Counted from the stretch's first letter, positions 1 through 11,000 are shown. The stretch is 64,000 nt of DNA from Allodiplogaster sudhausi (GCA_945643635.1 CALZFC010000166.1:1-64000), one strand, 5' to 3'. The notes: generated from the letters alone by a model not told the origin. Program-made: numbers and translations.

Positions 1-3000
1 AAAGAAGAGAGAAAAGCAGGAAAATCAAGAAAAAAGTCCAGCCTACAGCCATTTAAAGAGGAGCAGAGAATTAGTGTTGGCAGTTGCAAGACACTACTGA
101 ATGTATGTATGTACATAGAGATCCCAGGTGTAACCAAAAATGTACAAGGATTTAAGATAATATGGGCATGAGCAGTGTTTTATTCCTGTTTTTGGCATGA
201 CAAAGAAGAGAGAAAAGCAGGAAATTTCATGAAAAAAGTCCAGCCTACAGCCATTTTAAAGAGGGACGTGAAATTACTGTTGGTTCTCTATGTATGTACA
301 TAGAGATCCCAGGTGTAACCAAAATGTTCAAGGATTTATGACAATATGGGCATGAGCAGTGTTGAATTCCCGCTTTTGGCATGACAAAGAAGAGAGAAAA
401 GCAGGAAATATCAAGAAAAAAGTCCAGCCTACAGCCATTTTAAGAGCAGCAGAGAATTAGTGTTGGCAGTTGCAAGACACTGAATGTATGTATGTACATA
501 GAGATCCCAGGTGTAACCAAAAATGTACACAAGGATTTAAGATAATATGGGCATGAGCAGTGTTGAATTCCTGTTTTTGGCATGACAAAGAAGAGAGAAA
601 AGCAGGAATTTTCATGAAAAAAGTCCAGCCTGCAGCCATATTAAAGAGGGACAGAGAATTAGTGTTGGTAGTTGCAAGACACTGAATGTATGTATGTACA
701 TAGAGATCCCAGGTGTAACCAAAATGTACAAGGATTTAAGATAATATGGGCATGAGCAGTGTGAATCCTGTTTTTGGCATGACAAAGAAGAGAGAAAACA
801 GGAAATTTCATGAAAAAAGTCCAGCCTAGAGCCATTTTAAAGAGGGAGAGAGATTAGTGTTGGTAGTTGCAGACACTGAATGTATGTACATAGAGATCCC
901 AGGTGTAACCAAAAATGTACAAGGATTTATGATAATTGGGCATGAGCAGTGTTGAATTCCGTTTTTTGGCATGACAAGAAGAGAGAAAAGCAGGAAATTT
1001 CATGAAAAAGTCCACCTAGAGCCATTTTAAAGAGGGAGAGAGAATTAGTGTTGGTAGTTGCAAGACACTGAATGTATGTATGTACATAGAGATCCCAGGT
1101 GTAACCAAAAAATGTACAGGATTTATGATAATATGGGCATTAGTAGTGTTGAATTCCGGTTTTTTTTTTGGCATGACAAAGAAGAGAGAAAAAGCAGGAA
1201 ATTTCATGAAAAAGTCCAGCCTAGAGCCATTTTAAAGAGGGAGAGAGATTAGTGTTGGTAGTTGCAAGACACTGAATGTATGTATGTACATAGAGATCCC
1301 AGGTGTAACCAAAAATGTACAAGGATTTATGATAATAGGGCATGAGCAGTGTTGAATTCCCGCTTTTTGGCATGACAAAGAAGAGAGAAAAGCAGAAAAT
1401 CAAGAAAAAAGTCCAGCCTACAGCCATTTTAAAGAGGAGCAGAGAATTAGTGTTGGCAGTTGCAAGACACTGAATGTATGTATGTACATAGAGATCCCAG
1501 GTGTAACCAAAAATGTACAAGGATTTAAGATAATATGGCATGAGCAGTGTTGAATTCCCTGTTTTTTGGAGACAAAGAAGAGAGAAAAGCAGGAATTTCA
1601 TGAAAAAGTCCAGCCTAGAGCCATTTTAAAGAGGGAGAGAGAATTAGTGTTGGTAGTTGCAAGACACTGAATGTATGTATGTACATAGAGATCCCAGGTG
1701 TAACCAAAAATGTACAAGGATTTATGATAATCTGGGCATGAGCAGTTGTTGAATTCCCGCTTTTGGCATGACAAAGAAGAGAGAAAAGCAGGAAAATCAT
1801 GAAAAAAGTCCAGCCTACAGCCATTTTAAGAGGAGAGAGAATTAGTGTTGGCAGTTGCAAGACACTGAATGTAATGTATGTACATAGAGATCCCAGGTGT
1901 AACCAAAAATGTACAAGGATTTAAGATAATATGGGCATGAGCAGTGTTGAATTCCTGTTTTTGGCATGACAAAGAAGAGAGAAAAGCAGGAAATTCATGA
2001 AAAAATCCAGCCTACAGCCATTTTAAAGAGGGACAGAATTACTGTTGGTTCTCTAATGTATGTACAAGAGATCCCAGGTGTAACCAAAAATGTTCAAGGA
2101 TTTATGATAATATGGGCATGAGCAGTGTTGATTCCGCTTTTGGCATGACAAAGAAGAGAAAAAGCAGGAAATATCAAGAAAAAGTCCAGCCTACAGCCAT
2201 TTTAAAGAGGAGCAGAGAATTAGTGTTGGCAGTTGCAAGACACTGAATGTATGTATGTACATAGAGATCCCAGGTGTAACCAAAAATGTACAAGGATTTA
2301 AGATAATATGGGCATGAGCAGTGTTGAATTCCTGTTTTTGGCATGACAAAAAGAGAAAAGCGGAAAAAATTTCATGAAAAAAGTCCAGCCTGCAGCCATA
2401 TTAAAGAGGGACGAGAATTAGTGTTGGTAGTTGCAAGACACTGAATGTATGTATGTACATAGAGATCCCAGGTGTAACCAAAAATGTACAAGGATTAAGA
2501 TAATATGGGCATGAGCAGTGTTGAATTCCTGTTTTTGGCATGACAAAGAAGAGAAAAGCAGGAAATTTCATGAAAAAGTCCAGCCTACAGCCATTTTAAA
2601 GAGGGAGAGAGATTAGTGTTGGTAGTTGCAAGACACTGAATGTATGTATGTACATAGAGATCCCAGGTGTAACCAAAAATGTACAAGGATTTAAGATAAT
2701 ATGGGCATGAGTAGTGTTGAATTCCGGTTTTTGGCATGACAAAGAAGAGAGAAAAGCAGGAAATTTCATGAAAAAGTCCAGCCTAAGCCATTTAAAGAAG
2801 GAGAGAGAATTAGTGTTGGTAGTTGCAAGACACTGAATGTATGTACATAGAGATCAGAGGTGTAACCAAAAATGTACAAGGATTTATGATAATATGGGCA
2901 TTAGTAGTGTTGAATTCCGGTTTTTGGCATGACAAAGAAGAGAGAAAGCAGGAAATTCATGAAAAAAGTCCAGCCTACAGCCATTTTAAAGAGGGAGAGA

Positions 3001-5180
3001 GAATTAGTGTTGGTAGTTGCAAGACACTGAATGTATGTATGTACATAGAGATCCCAGGTGTAACCAAAAATGTTACAAGGATTTATGATAATATGGGCAT
3101 GAGCAGTGTTGAATTCCCGCTTTTGGCATGACAAAGAAGAGAGAAAAGCAGGAAAATCAGAAAAAAAGTCCAGCCTACAGTCATTTTAAAGAGGAGCAGA
3201 GAATTAGTGTTGGCAGTTGCAGACACTGAATGTATGTATGTACATAGAGATCCCAGGTGTAACCAAAAATGTACAAGGATTTAAGATAATATGGGCATGA
3301 GCAGTGTTGAATTCCTGTTTATGGCATGACAAAGAAGAGAGAAAAGCAGGAAATTTCATGAAAAAAGTCCAGCCTACAGCCATATTAAAGAGGGACAGAG
3401 AATTAGTGTTGTAGTTGCAAGACACTGAATGTATGTATGTACATAGAGATCCCAGGTGTAACCAAAAATGTACAAGGATTTAAGATAATATGGGCATGAG
3501 CAGTGTTGAATTCCTGTTTTTGGCATGACAAAGAAGAGAGAAAAGCAGGAAATTTCATGAAAAAAGTCCAGCCTACAGCCATTTTAAAGAGGGACAGAGA
3601 ATTAGTGTTGGCAGTTGCAAGACACTGAATGTATGTATGTACATAGAGATCCCAGGTGTAACCAAAAATGTACAAGGATTTAAGATAATATGGGCATGAG
3701 CAGTGTTGAATTCCTGTTTTTGGCATGACAAAGAGAGAGAAAAGCAGGAAATTTCATGAAAAAGTCCAGCCTACAGCCATATTAAAGAGGGACAGAGAAT
3801 TAGTGTTGGTAGTTGCAAGACACTGAATGTATGTATGTACATAGAGATCCCAGGTGTAACCAAAAATGTACAAGGATTTAAGATAATATGGGCATGAGCA
3901 GTGTTGAATTCCTGTTTTTGGCATGACAAAGAAGAGAGAAAAGCAGGAAATTTCATGAAAAAAGTCCAGCCTACAGCCATTTTAAAGAGGGACAGAGAAT
4001 TAGTGTTGCAGTTGCAAGACACTGAATGTATGTATGTACATAGAGATCCCAGGTGTAACCGAAAATGTACAAGGTTTTAAGATAATATGGGCATTAGCAG
4101 TGTTGAATTCGGTTTTTTACCATGACAAAGAAGAGAGAAAAGCAGGAAATATCAAGAAAAAAGTCCAGCCTACACCCATTTTAAAGAGGGACGTGAATTA
4201 GTGTTGGTAGTTGCAAGACACTGAATATATGTATGTATATAGAGATCCTAGGTGTAACCAAAATGTACAAGGATTTAAGATAATATGGGCATTAGCAGTG
4301 TTGAATTCCGGTTTTTTACCATGACAAAGAAGAGAGAAAAGCAGGAAATATCAAGAAAAAAGTCGCCTTCAGCCATTTTAAAGAGGGAGAGAGAATTAGT
4401 GTTGGTAGTTGCAAGACACTGAATGTATGTATGTACATAGAGATCCCAGGTGTAACCAAAAATGTACAAGGATTTAAGATAATATGGGCATGAGCAGTGT
4501 TGAATTCCTGTTTTTGGCATGACAAAGAAGAGAGAAAGCAGGAAATTCATGAAAAAGTCCAGCCTACAGCCATTTTAAAGAGGGACGTGAATTACTGTTG
4601 GTTCTCTATGTATGTACATAGAGATCCCAGGTGTAACCAAAAATGTTCAAGGATTTATGACAATATGGGCATGAGCAGTGTTGAATTCCCGCTTTTGGCA
4701 TGACAAAGAAGAGAGAAAAGCAGGAATATCAAGAAAAAAGTCCAGCCTACAGCCATTTTAAAGAGGAGCAGAGAATTAGTGTTGGCAGTTGCAAGACACT
4801 GAATGTATGTATGTACATAGAGATCCCAGGTGTAACCAAAAATGTACAAGGATTTAAGATAATATGGGCATGAGCAGTGTTGAATTCCTGTTTTTGGCAT
4901 GACAAAGAAGAGAGAAAAGCAGGAAATTTCATGAAAAAAGTCCAGCCTGCAGCCATATTAAAGAGGGACAGAGAATTAGTGTTGGTAGTTGCAAGACACT
5001 GAATGTATGTATGTACATAGATTCCCAGGTGTAACCAAAAATGTACAAGGATGTAAGATAATATGGGCATGAGCAGTGTTGAATTCCTGTTTTTTGCATG
5101 ACAAAGAAGAGAAAAAGCAGGAAATTTCATGAAAAAGTCCCCTAGAGCCATTTTAAAGAGGGAGAGAGAATTAGTGTTGG
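1..5180 (+). repeat. Satellite array, diverged indel-rich left domain
   Basis: Head-to-tail copies of the 200-bp satellite monomer, recognisable throughout by blocks such as GTTGCAAGACACTGAATG, CCCAGGTGTAACC and GTGTTGAATTCC. Single-base gains and losses are frequent here, many in A, T or G runs (for example a nine-T run near 1161-1169 where the normal unit has five), so monomer lengths scatter around 190-200 bp. Some copies lose the EcoRI site (near 775 and 2133). A linked series of variants (TTCTCTA in place of part of the GTTGCAAG block, then TTCAAGG, then GAGCAGAG, then CCTGCAGCCATATT) occurs in the same order near 285-640, 2045-2400 and 4590-4960, so an older higher-order organisation survives. 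No gene is present; open frames here are monomer reading frames. The indels are either true decay at an array flank or poorly polished assembly. Confidence 0.93.
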
Positions 5181-7000
5181 TAGTTGCAAGACACTGAATG
5201 TATGTATGTGCATAGAGATCCCAGGTGTACCAAAAATGTACAAGGATTTATGATAATATGGGCATTAGTAGTGTTGAATTCCGGTTTTTGGCATGACAAA
5301 GAAGAGAGAAAAGCAGGAAATTTCATGAAAAAAGTCCAGCCTAGAGCCATTTTAAAGAAGGAGAGAGAATTAGTGTTGGTAGTTGCAAGACACTGAATGT
5401 ATGTACATAGAGATCAGAGGTGTAACCAAAAATGTACAAGGATTTATGATAATATGGGCATTAGTAGTGTTGAATTCCGGTTTTTGGCATGACAAAGAAG
5501 AGAGAAAAGCAGGAAATTTCATGAAAAAAGTCCAGCCTAGAGCCATTTTAAAGAGGGAGAGAGAATTAGTGTTGGTAGTTGCAAGACACTGAATGTATGT
5601 ATGTACATAGAGATCCCAGGTGTAACCAAAAATGTACAAGGATTTATGATAATATGGGCATGAGCAGTGTTGAATTCCCGCTTTTGGCATGACAAAGAAG
5701 AGAGAAAAGCAGGAAATCAAGAAAAAAAGTCCACCTACAGTCATTTTAAAGAGGAGCAGAGAATTAGTGTTGGCAGTTGCAAGACACTGAATGTATGTAT
5801 GTACATAGAGATCCCAGGTGTAACCAAAAATGTACAAGGATTTAAGATAATATGGGCATGAGCAGTGTTGAATTCCTGTTTTTGGCATGACAAAGAAGAG
5901 AGAAAAGCAGGAAATTTCATGAAAAAAGTCCAGCCTACAGCCATATTAAAGAGGGACAGAGAATTAGTGTTGGTAGTTGCAAGACACTGAATGTATGTAT
6001 GTACATAGAGATCCCAGGTGTAACCAAAAATGTACAAGGATTTAAGATAATATGGGCATGAGCAGTGTTGAATTCCTGTTTTTGGCATGACAAAGAAGAG
6101 AGAAAAGCAGGAAATTTCATGAAAAAAGTCCAGCCTACAGCCATTTTAAAGAGGGACAGAGAATTAGTGTTGGCAGTTGCAAGACACTGAATGTATGTAT
6201 GTACATAGAGATCCCAGGTGTAACCAAAATGTACAAGGATTTAAGATAATATGGGCATGAGCAGTGTTGAATTCCTGTTTTTGGCATGACAAAGAAGAGA
6301 GAAAAGCAGGAAATTTCATGAAAAAAGTCCAGCCTACAGCCATATTAAAGAGGGACAGAGAATTAGTGTTGGTAGTTGCAAGACACTGAATGTATGTATG
6401 TACATAGAGATCCCAGGTGTAACCAAAAATGTACAAGGATTTAAGATAATATGGGCATGAGCAGTGTTGAATTCCTGTTTTTGGCATGACAAAGAAGAGA
6501 GAAAAGCAGGAAATTTCATGAAAAAAGTCCAGCCTACAGCCATTTTAAAGAGGGACAGAGAATTAGTGTTGGCAGTTGCAAGACACTGAATGTATGTATG
6601 TACATAGAGATCCCAGGTGTAACCGAAAATGTACAAGGTTTTAAGATAATATGGGCATTAGCAGTGTTGAATTCCGGTTTTTACCATGACAAAGAAGAGA
6701 GAAAAGCAGGAAATATCAAGAAAAAAGTCCAGCCTACACCCATTTTAAAGAGGGACGTGAATTAGTGTTGGTAGTTGCAAGACACTGAATATATGTATGT
6801 ATATATAGATCCTAGGTGTAACCAAAAATGTACAAGGATTTAAGATAATATGGGCATTAGCAGTGTTGAATTCCGGTTTTTACCATGACAAAGAAGAGAG
6901 AAAAGCAGGAAATATCAAGAAAAAAGTCCAGCCTTCAGCCATTTTAAAGAGGAGAGAGAATTAGTGTTGGTAGTTGCAAGACACTGAATGTATGTATGTA
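2035..7000 (+). repeat. About 2.56-kb tandem duplication of diverged monomers
   Basis: Private variants recur at a constant offset of about 2560-2565 bp. CCTGCAGCCATATT lies near 2388 and 4947, GAGATCAGAGGTG near 2850 and 5411, ACCGAAAATG near 4058 and 6623, and GAATATATGTATG near 4223 and 6787. The block from about 2.03 to 4.59 kb is therefore duplicated at about 4.59 to 7.00 kb. The downstream copy has visibly fewer one-base indels than the upstream copy, which is the main reason to suspect the base quality of the first few kilobases. Boundaries are approximate because they were read by eye from shared variants. Confidence 0.75.
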
Positions 7001-7490
7001 CATAGAGATCCCAGGTGTAACCAAAAATGTACAAGGATTTATGATAATATGGGCATGAGCAGTGTTGAATTCCCGCTTTTGGCATGACAAAGAGAGAGAA
7101 AAGCAGGAAATATCAAGAAAAAAGTCCAGATTACAGCCATTTTAAAGAGGGACAGAGAATTAGTGTTGGTAGTTGCAAGACACTGAATGTATGTTTGTAC
7201 ATAGAGATCCCAGGTGTAACCAAAAATGTATAAGGATTTAAGATAATATGGACATTAGCAGTATTGAATTCCGGTTTTTGGCATGACAAAGAAGAGAGAA
7301 AAGCAGGAAGTATCAAGAAAAAAGTCCAGCCTACAGCCATTATAAAGAGGGGCAGAGAATTAGTGTTGGCAGTTGCAAGACACTGAATGTATGTATGTAC
7401 ATAGAGATCCCAGGTGTAACAAAATGTATAAGGATTTAAGATAATATGGGCATTGGCAGTGTTGAATTCCGGTTTTTGGCATGACAAAGA
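5181..7490 (+). repeat. Satellite array, moderately diverged monomers
   Basis: Monomers close to 200 bp with far fewer one-base indels than upstream. Several carry variants rare in the core of the array: ACCGAAAATG with AAGGTTTTAAG (6623-6645), TTTTTACCATGAC in place of TTTTTGGCATGAC (near 6678 and 6886), GGGCATTAGCAG, and GGCATTGGCAG near 7449. The same ACCGAAAATG and TACCATGAC variants reappear only beyond 59 kb. The last units (7.1-7.5 kb) belong to the AAATATCAAG/TCCGG subtype that continues after the first transposon copy. No gene content. Confidence 0.93.
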
Positions 7491-7763
7491 AGAGAGAAAA
7501 GAAGAAATATCAAGAAAAAGTCCAGCCTACAGCCATTTTAAAGAGGGGCAGAGAATTAGTGTTGGCAGTTGCAAGACAATAAATATTGTACATAAGATCT
7601 CAGGTGTAACCAAAAATGTACAGATTTAAGATAAAATGGGCATGATCAGTGTAGAATTTCCGTTTTCGGATGACAAGAAGAGAAAAAATCAGGAAAACTT
7701 ATAAAAAAAAAGTCCATCCCCATTTTAAAGAGAGAGAAAGAATTACCAAAAATGTACAAGGAT
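7491..7763 (+). repeat. Degenerate and truncated monomers left of MITE copy 1
   Basis: The sequence is still satellite but heavily mutated (GATCAGTGTAGAATTTCCG for the usual GAGCAGTGTTGAATTCC; AAAACTTATAAAAAA for AAATTTCATGAAAAAA). The last unit has an internal deletion of about 57 bp: AGAGAGAAAGAATTA is joined directly to CCAAAAATGTACAAGG, so the middle of the monomer is missing. The same two degenerate units sit beside the second transposon copy (about 12160-12352), showing that both stretches come from one ancestral segment. Confidence 0.88.
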
Positions 7764-7789
7764 TTAAAGGAGGTATCCAGGGAATAATA
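7764..7789 (+). repeat. Left terminal inverted repeat of MITE copy 1
   Basis: Starts with TTAAAGGAG, matching the TTAAAGGRR motif, then GTATCCAGGGAATAATA. It pairs with the reverse complement of 8022-8047. Relative to copies 2 and 3 this copy lost one T after GAATAAT. Confidence 0.85.
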
Positions 7790-7811
7790 ACCTAAGTTTT
7801 TTTTTCTAAAT

Positions 7812-7841
7812 GAACATGTTCATCTTGGCGTAAACATGTCT
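7812..7841. promoter_or_regulatory. Paired p53-type decamers inside MITE copy 1 (motif match only)
   Basis: GAACATGTTC (7812-7821) and AAACATGTCT (7832-7841) both fit RRRCWWGYYY with the preferred CATG core, separated by 10 bp. That is within the 0-13 bp allowed between half-sites of a p53-family response element. The pair is kept in the other two copies with spacers of 12 and 11 bp. Binding is untested; this is a pattern match found after the fact. Confidence 0.25.
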
Positions 7842-8021
7842 CCAGAAAGTTTGAGCGATTTTCTTCCATTAAATTCGGAGCAATAGCAACGTGAAAACTG
7901 CGGGTAGAGAATTAGCTAGGGTAGGTGAGAGCCGCCCTCCAATTTCACATGCTCTCTCGACCGAGGGACAGGCAACTTTATGAGCGCGCGCATTCAACCT
8001 CGTTCTCTTGCGCTCCTGTAG

Positions 8022-8047
8022 AATTATTCGCCGGATACTTCCTTTAA
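8022..8047 (-). repeat. Right terminal inverted repeat of MITE copy 1
   Basis: Its reverse complement begins TTAAAGGAAGTATCC and ends GAATAATT. It differs from the left repeat at three internal positions in the copy consensus. The outermost TTAA is the duplicated target. Confidence 0.85.
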
Positions 8048-11000
8048 GAGAAAATGAGAATGGGCAGTGTTGAATTCCCATTTTTGGCATGACAAAGTAG
8101 AGAGAAAAAGCAGGAAAAAAGTCCAGCCTACAGAAATTTAAAGAGGGACAGAGAATTAGTGTTGGCAGTTTCAAGACACTGAATGTATGTATATGTACAT
8201 GGAGATCCCAGGTGTAACCAAAAATGTATAAGGATTTAAGATAATATGGGCATGAGCAGTATTGAATTCCGGTTTTTGGCATGACAAAGAAGAGAGAAAA
8301 GCAGGAAGTATCAAGAAAAAAGTCCAGCCTAGAGCCATTTTAAAGAGGGAGAGAGAATTAGTGTTGGTAGTTGCAAGACACTGAATGTATGTATGTACAT
8401 AGAGATCCCAGGTGTAACCAAAAATGTACAAGGATTTATGATAATATGGGCATGAGCAGTGTTGAATTCCCGCTTTTGGCATGACAAAGAAGAGAGAAAA
8501 GCAGGAAATATCATGAAAAAAGTCCAGCCTACAGCCATTTTAAAGAGGAGCAGAGAATTAGTGTTGGCAGTTGCAAGACACTGAATGTATGTATGTACAT
8601 AGAGATCCCAGGTGTAACCAAAAATGTACAAGGATTTAAGATAATATGGGCATGAGCAGTGTTGAATTCCTGTTTTTGGCATGACAAAGAAGAGAGAAAA
8701 GCAGGAAATTTCATGAAAAAAGTCCAGCCTACAGCCATTTTAAAGAGGGACGTGAATTAGTGTTGGTAGTTGCAAGACACTGAATGTATGTATGTACATA
8801 GAGATCCCAGGTGTAACCAAAAATGTTAAGGATTTAAGATAATATGGGCATTGGCAGTGTTGAATTCCGGTTTTTGGCATGACAAAGAAGAGAGAAAAGC
8901 AGAAATATCAAGAAAAAAGTCCAGCCTACAGCCATTTTAAAGAGGGGCAGAGAATTAGTGTTGGTAGTTGCAAGACACTGAATGTATGTATGTACATAGA
9001 GATCCCAGGTGTAACCAAAAATGTACAAGGATTTATGATAATATGGGCATGAGCAGTGTTGAATTCCCGCTTTTGGCATGACAAAGAAGAGAGAAAAGAA
9101 GGAAATATCAAGAAAAAGTCCAGCCTACAGCCATTTTAAAGAGGGACAGAGAATTAGTGTTGGTAGTTGCAAGACACTGAATGTATGTTTGTACATAGAG
9201 ATCCCAGGTGTAACCAAAAATGTATAAGGATTTAAGATAATATGGGCATGAGCAGTGTTGAATTCCGGTTTTTGGCATGACAAAGAAGAGAGAAAAGCAG
9301 GAAGTATCAAGAAAAAAGTCCAGCCTAGAGCCATTTTAAAGAGGGAGAGAGAATTAGTGTTGGTAGTTGCAAGACACTGAATGTATGTATGTACATAGAG
9401 ATCCCAGGTGTAACCAAAAATGTACAAGGATTTATGATAATATGGGCATGAGCAGTGTTGAATTCCCGCTTTTGGCATGACAAGAAGAGAGAAAAGCAGG
9501 AAATATCAAGAAAAAAGTCCAGCCTACAGCCATTTTAAAGAGGAGCAGAGAATTACTGTTGGCAGTTGCAAGACACTGAATGTATGTATGTACATAGAGA
9601 TCCCAGGTGTAACCAAAAATGTACAAGGATTTAAGATAATATGGGCATGAGCAGTGTTGAATTCCTGTTTTTGGCATGACAAAGAAGAGAGAGAAGCAGG
9701 AAATTTCATGAAAAAAGTCCAGCCTACAGCCATTTTAAAGAGGGACGTGAATTAGTGTTGGTAGTTGCAAGACACTGAATGTATGTATGTACATAGAGAT
9801 CCCAGGTGTAACCAAAAATGTATAAGGATTTAAGATAATATGGGCATTGGCAGTGTTGAATTCCGGTTTTTGGCATGACAAAGAAGAGAGAAAAGAAGGA
9901 AATATCAAGAAAAAAGTCCAGCCTACAGCCATTTTAAAGAGGGGCAGAGAATTAGTGTTGGTAGTTGCAAGACCCTGAATGTATGTATGTACATAGAGAT
10001 CCCAGGTGTAACCAAAAATGTACAAGGATTTATGATAATATGGGCATGAGCAGTGTTGAATTCCGCTTTTGGCATGACAAAGAAGAGAGAAAAGCAGGAA
10101 ATATCAGAAAAAGTCCAGATTACAGCCATTTTAAAGAGGGACAGAGAATTAGTGTTGGTAGTTGCAAGACACTGAATGTATGTTTGTACATAGAGATCCC
10201 AGGTGTAACCAAAAATGTATAAGGATTTAAGATAATATGGGCATTAGCAGTGTTGAATTCCGGTTTTTGGCATGACAAAGAAGAGAGAAAAGCAGGAAAT
10301 ATCAAGAAAAAAGTCCAGCCTACAGCCATTTTAAAGAGGGGCAGAGAATTAGTGTTGGCAGTTGCAAGACACTGAATGTATGTATGTACATAGAGATCCC
10401 AGGTGTAACCAAAAATGTACAAGGATTTATGATAATATGGGCATGAGCAGTGTTGAATTCCGGTTTTTGGCATGACAAAGAAGAGAGAAAAGCAGGAAAT
10501 ATCATGAAAAAAGTCCAGCCTACAGCCATTTTAAAGAGGGAGAGAGAATTAGTGTTGGTAGTTGCAAGACACTGAATGTATGTATGTACATAGAGATCCC
10601 AGGTGTAACCAAAAATGTACAAGGATTTATGATAATATGGGCATGAGCAGTGTTGAATTCCCGCTTTTGGCATGACAAAGAAGAGAGAAAAGCAGGAAAT
10701 ATCATGAAAAAAGTCCAGCCTACAGCCATTTTAAAGAGGAGCAGAGAATTACTGTTGGCAGTTGCAAGACACTGAATGTATGTATGTACATAGAGATCCC
10801 AGGTGTAACCAAAAATGTACAAGGATTTAAGATAATATGGGCATGAGCAGTGTTGAATTCCGGTTTTTGGCATGACAAAGAAGAGAGAAAAGCAGGAAAT
10901 ATCAAGAAAAAAGTCCAGCCTACAGCCATTTTAAAGAGGGGCAGAGAATTAGTGTTGGCAGTTGCAAGACACTGAATGTATGTATGTACATAGAGATCCC

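Larger units (their letters stand above)
7764..8047. mobile_element. MITE copy 1, TTAA-flanked non-autonomous DNA transposon (T2-type ends)
   Basis: A 284-bp insert (with both TTAA) unlike the satellite. It has imperfect terminal inverted repeats of 26 bp (about 23/26 matching in the consensus of the copies) that begin TTAAAGGARGTATCC and end GAATAATT. Outside the TTAAs the satellite resumes exactly: the left flank ends AATGTACAAGGATTTAA and the right flank TTAAGAGAAAATGGG matches the uninterrupted monomer TTAAGATAATATGGG. The hundreds of neighbouring monomers are therefore the empty site, and a TTAA duplication at insertion follows. The interior holds a T-run (7797-7805), a 12-bp perfect palindrome at 7811-7822 and a CpG-rich part with GAGCGCGCGC. 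There is no transposase; 284 bp cannot encode one. Knowledge: TTAA targets are used by piggyBac-like and some other superfamilies, and Xenopus T2 MITEs are defined by TTAAAGGRR ends. Family assignment is inference; a TA duplication cannot be excluded because TTAA is palindromic. Confidence 0.85.

Noticed and set aside
8021..8040. CENP-B box in the right inverted repeat (ATTCGCCGGATACTTCC)
   Set aside because: It matches TTCG, the central A and one C of the core, but lacks the required GGG, so the core is incomplete.
7764..8047. Firm piggyBac assignment from the TTAA duplication
   Set aside because: The ends do not start with the CCC typical of piggyBac elements I know, and TTAA being palindromic leaves a TA duplication possible. 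I keep only TTAA-target and T2-type end motif.
7869..8282. 137-codon minus-strand open frame overlapping the MITE as a transposase fragment
   Set aside because: It crosses the right inverted repeat and runs into satellite, starts in satellite frame, and shows no DDE or other domain I recognise. The element is too short to encode a transposase.
10320..10673. Recurrent ~117-codon minus-strand open frames (and similar 69-183 codon frames everywhere) as a protein family
   Set aside because: They are the same monomer read in successive frames, since 200 is not a multiple of 3. They change frame with each unit, have no consistent start context, overlap each other by about 150 bp, and follow monomer identity at synonymous and non-synonymous sites alike.
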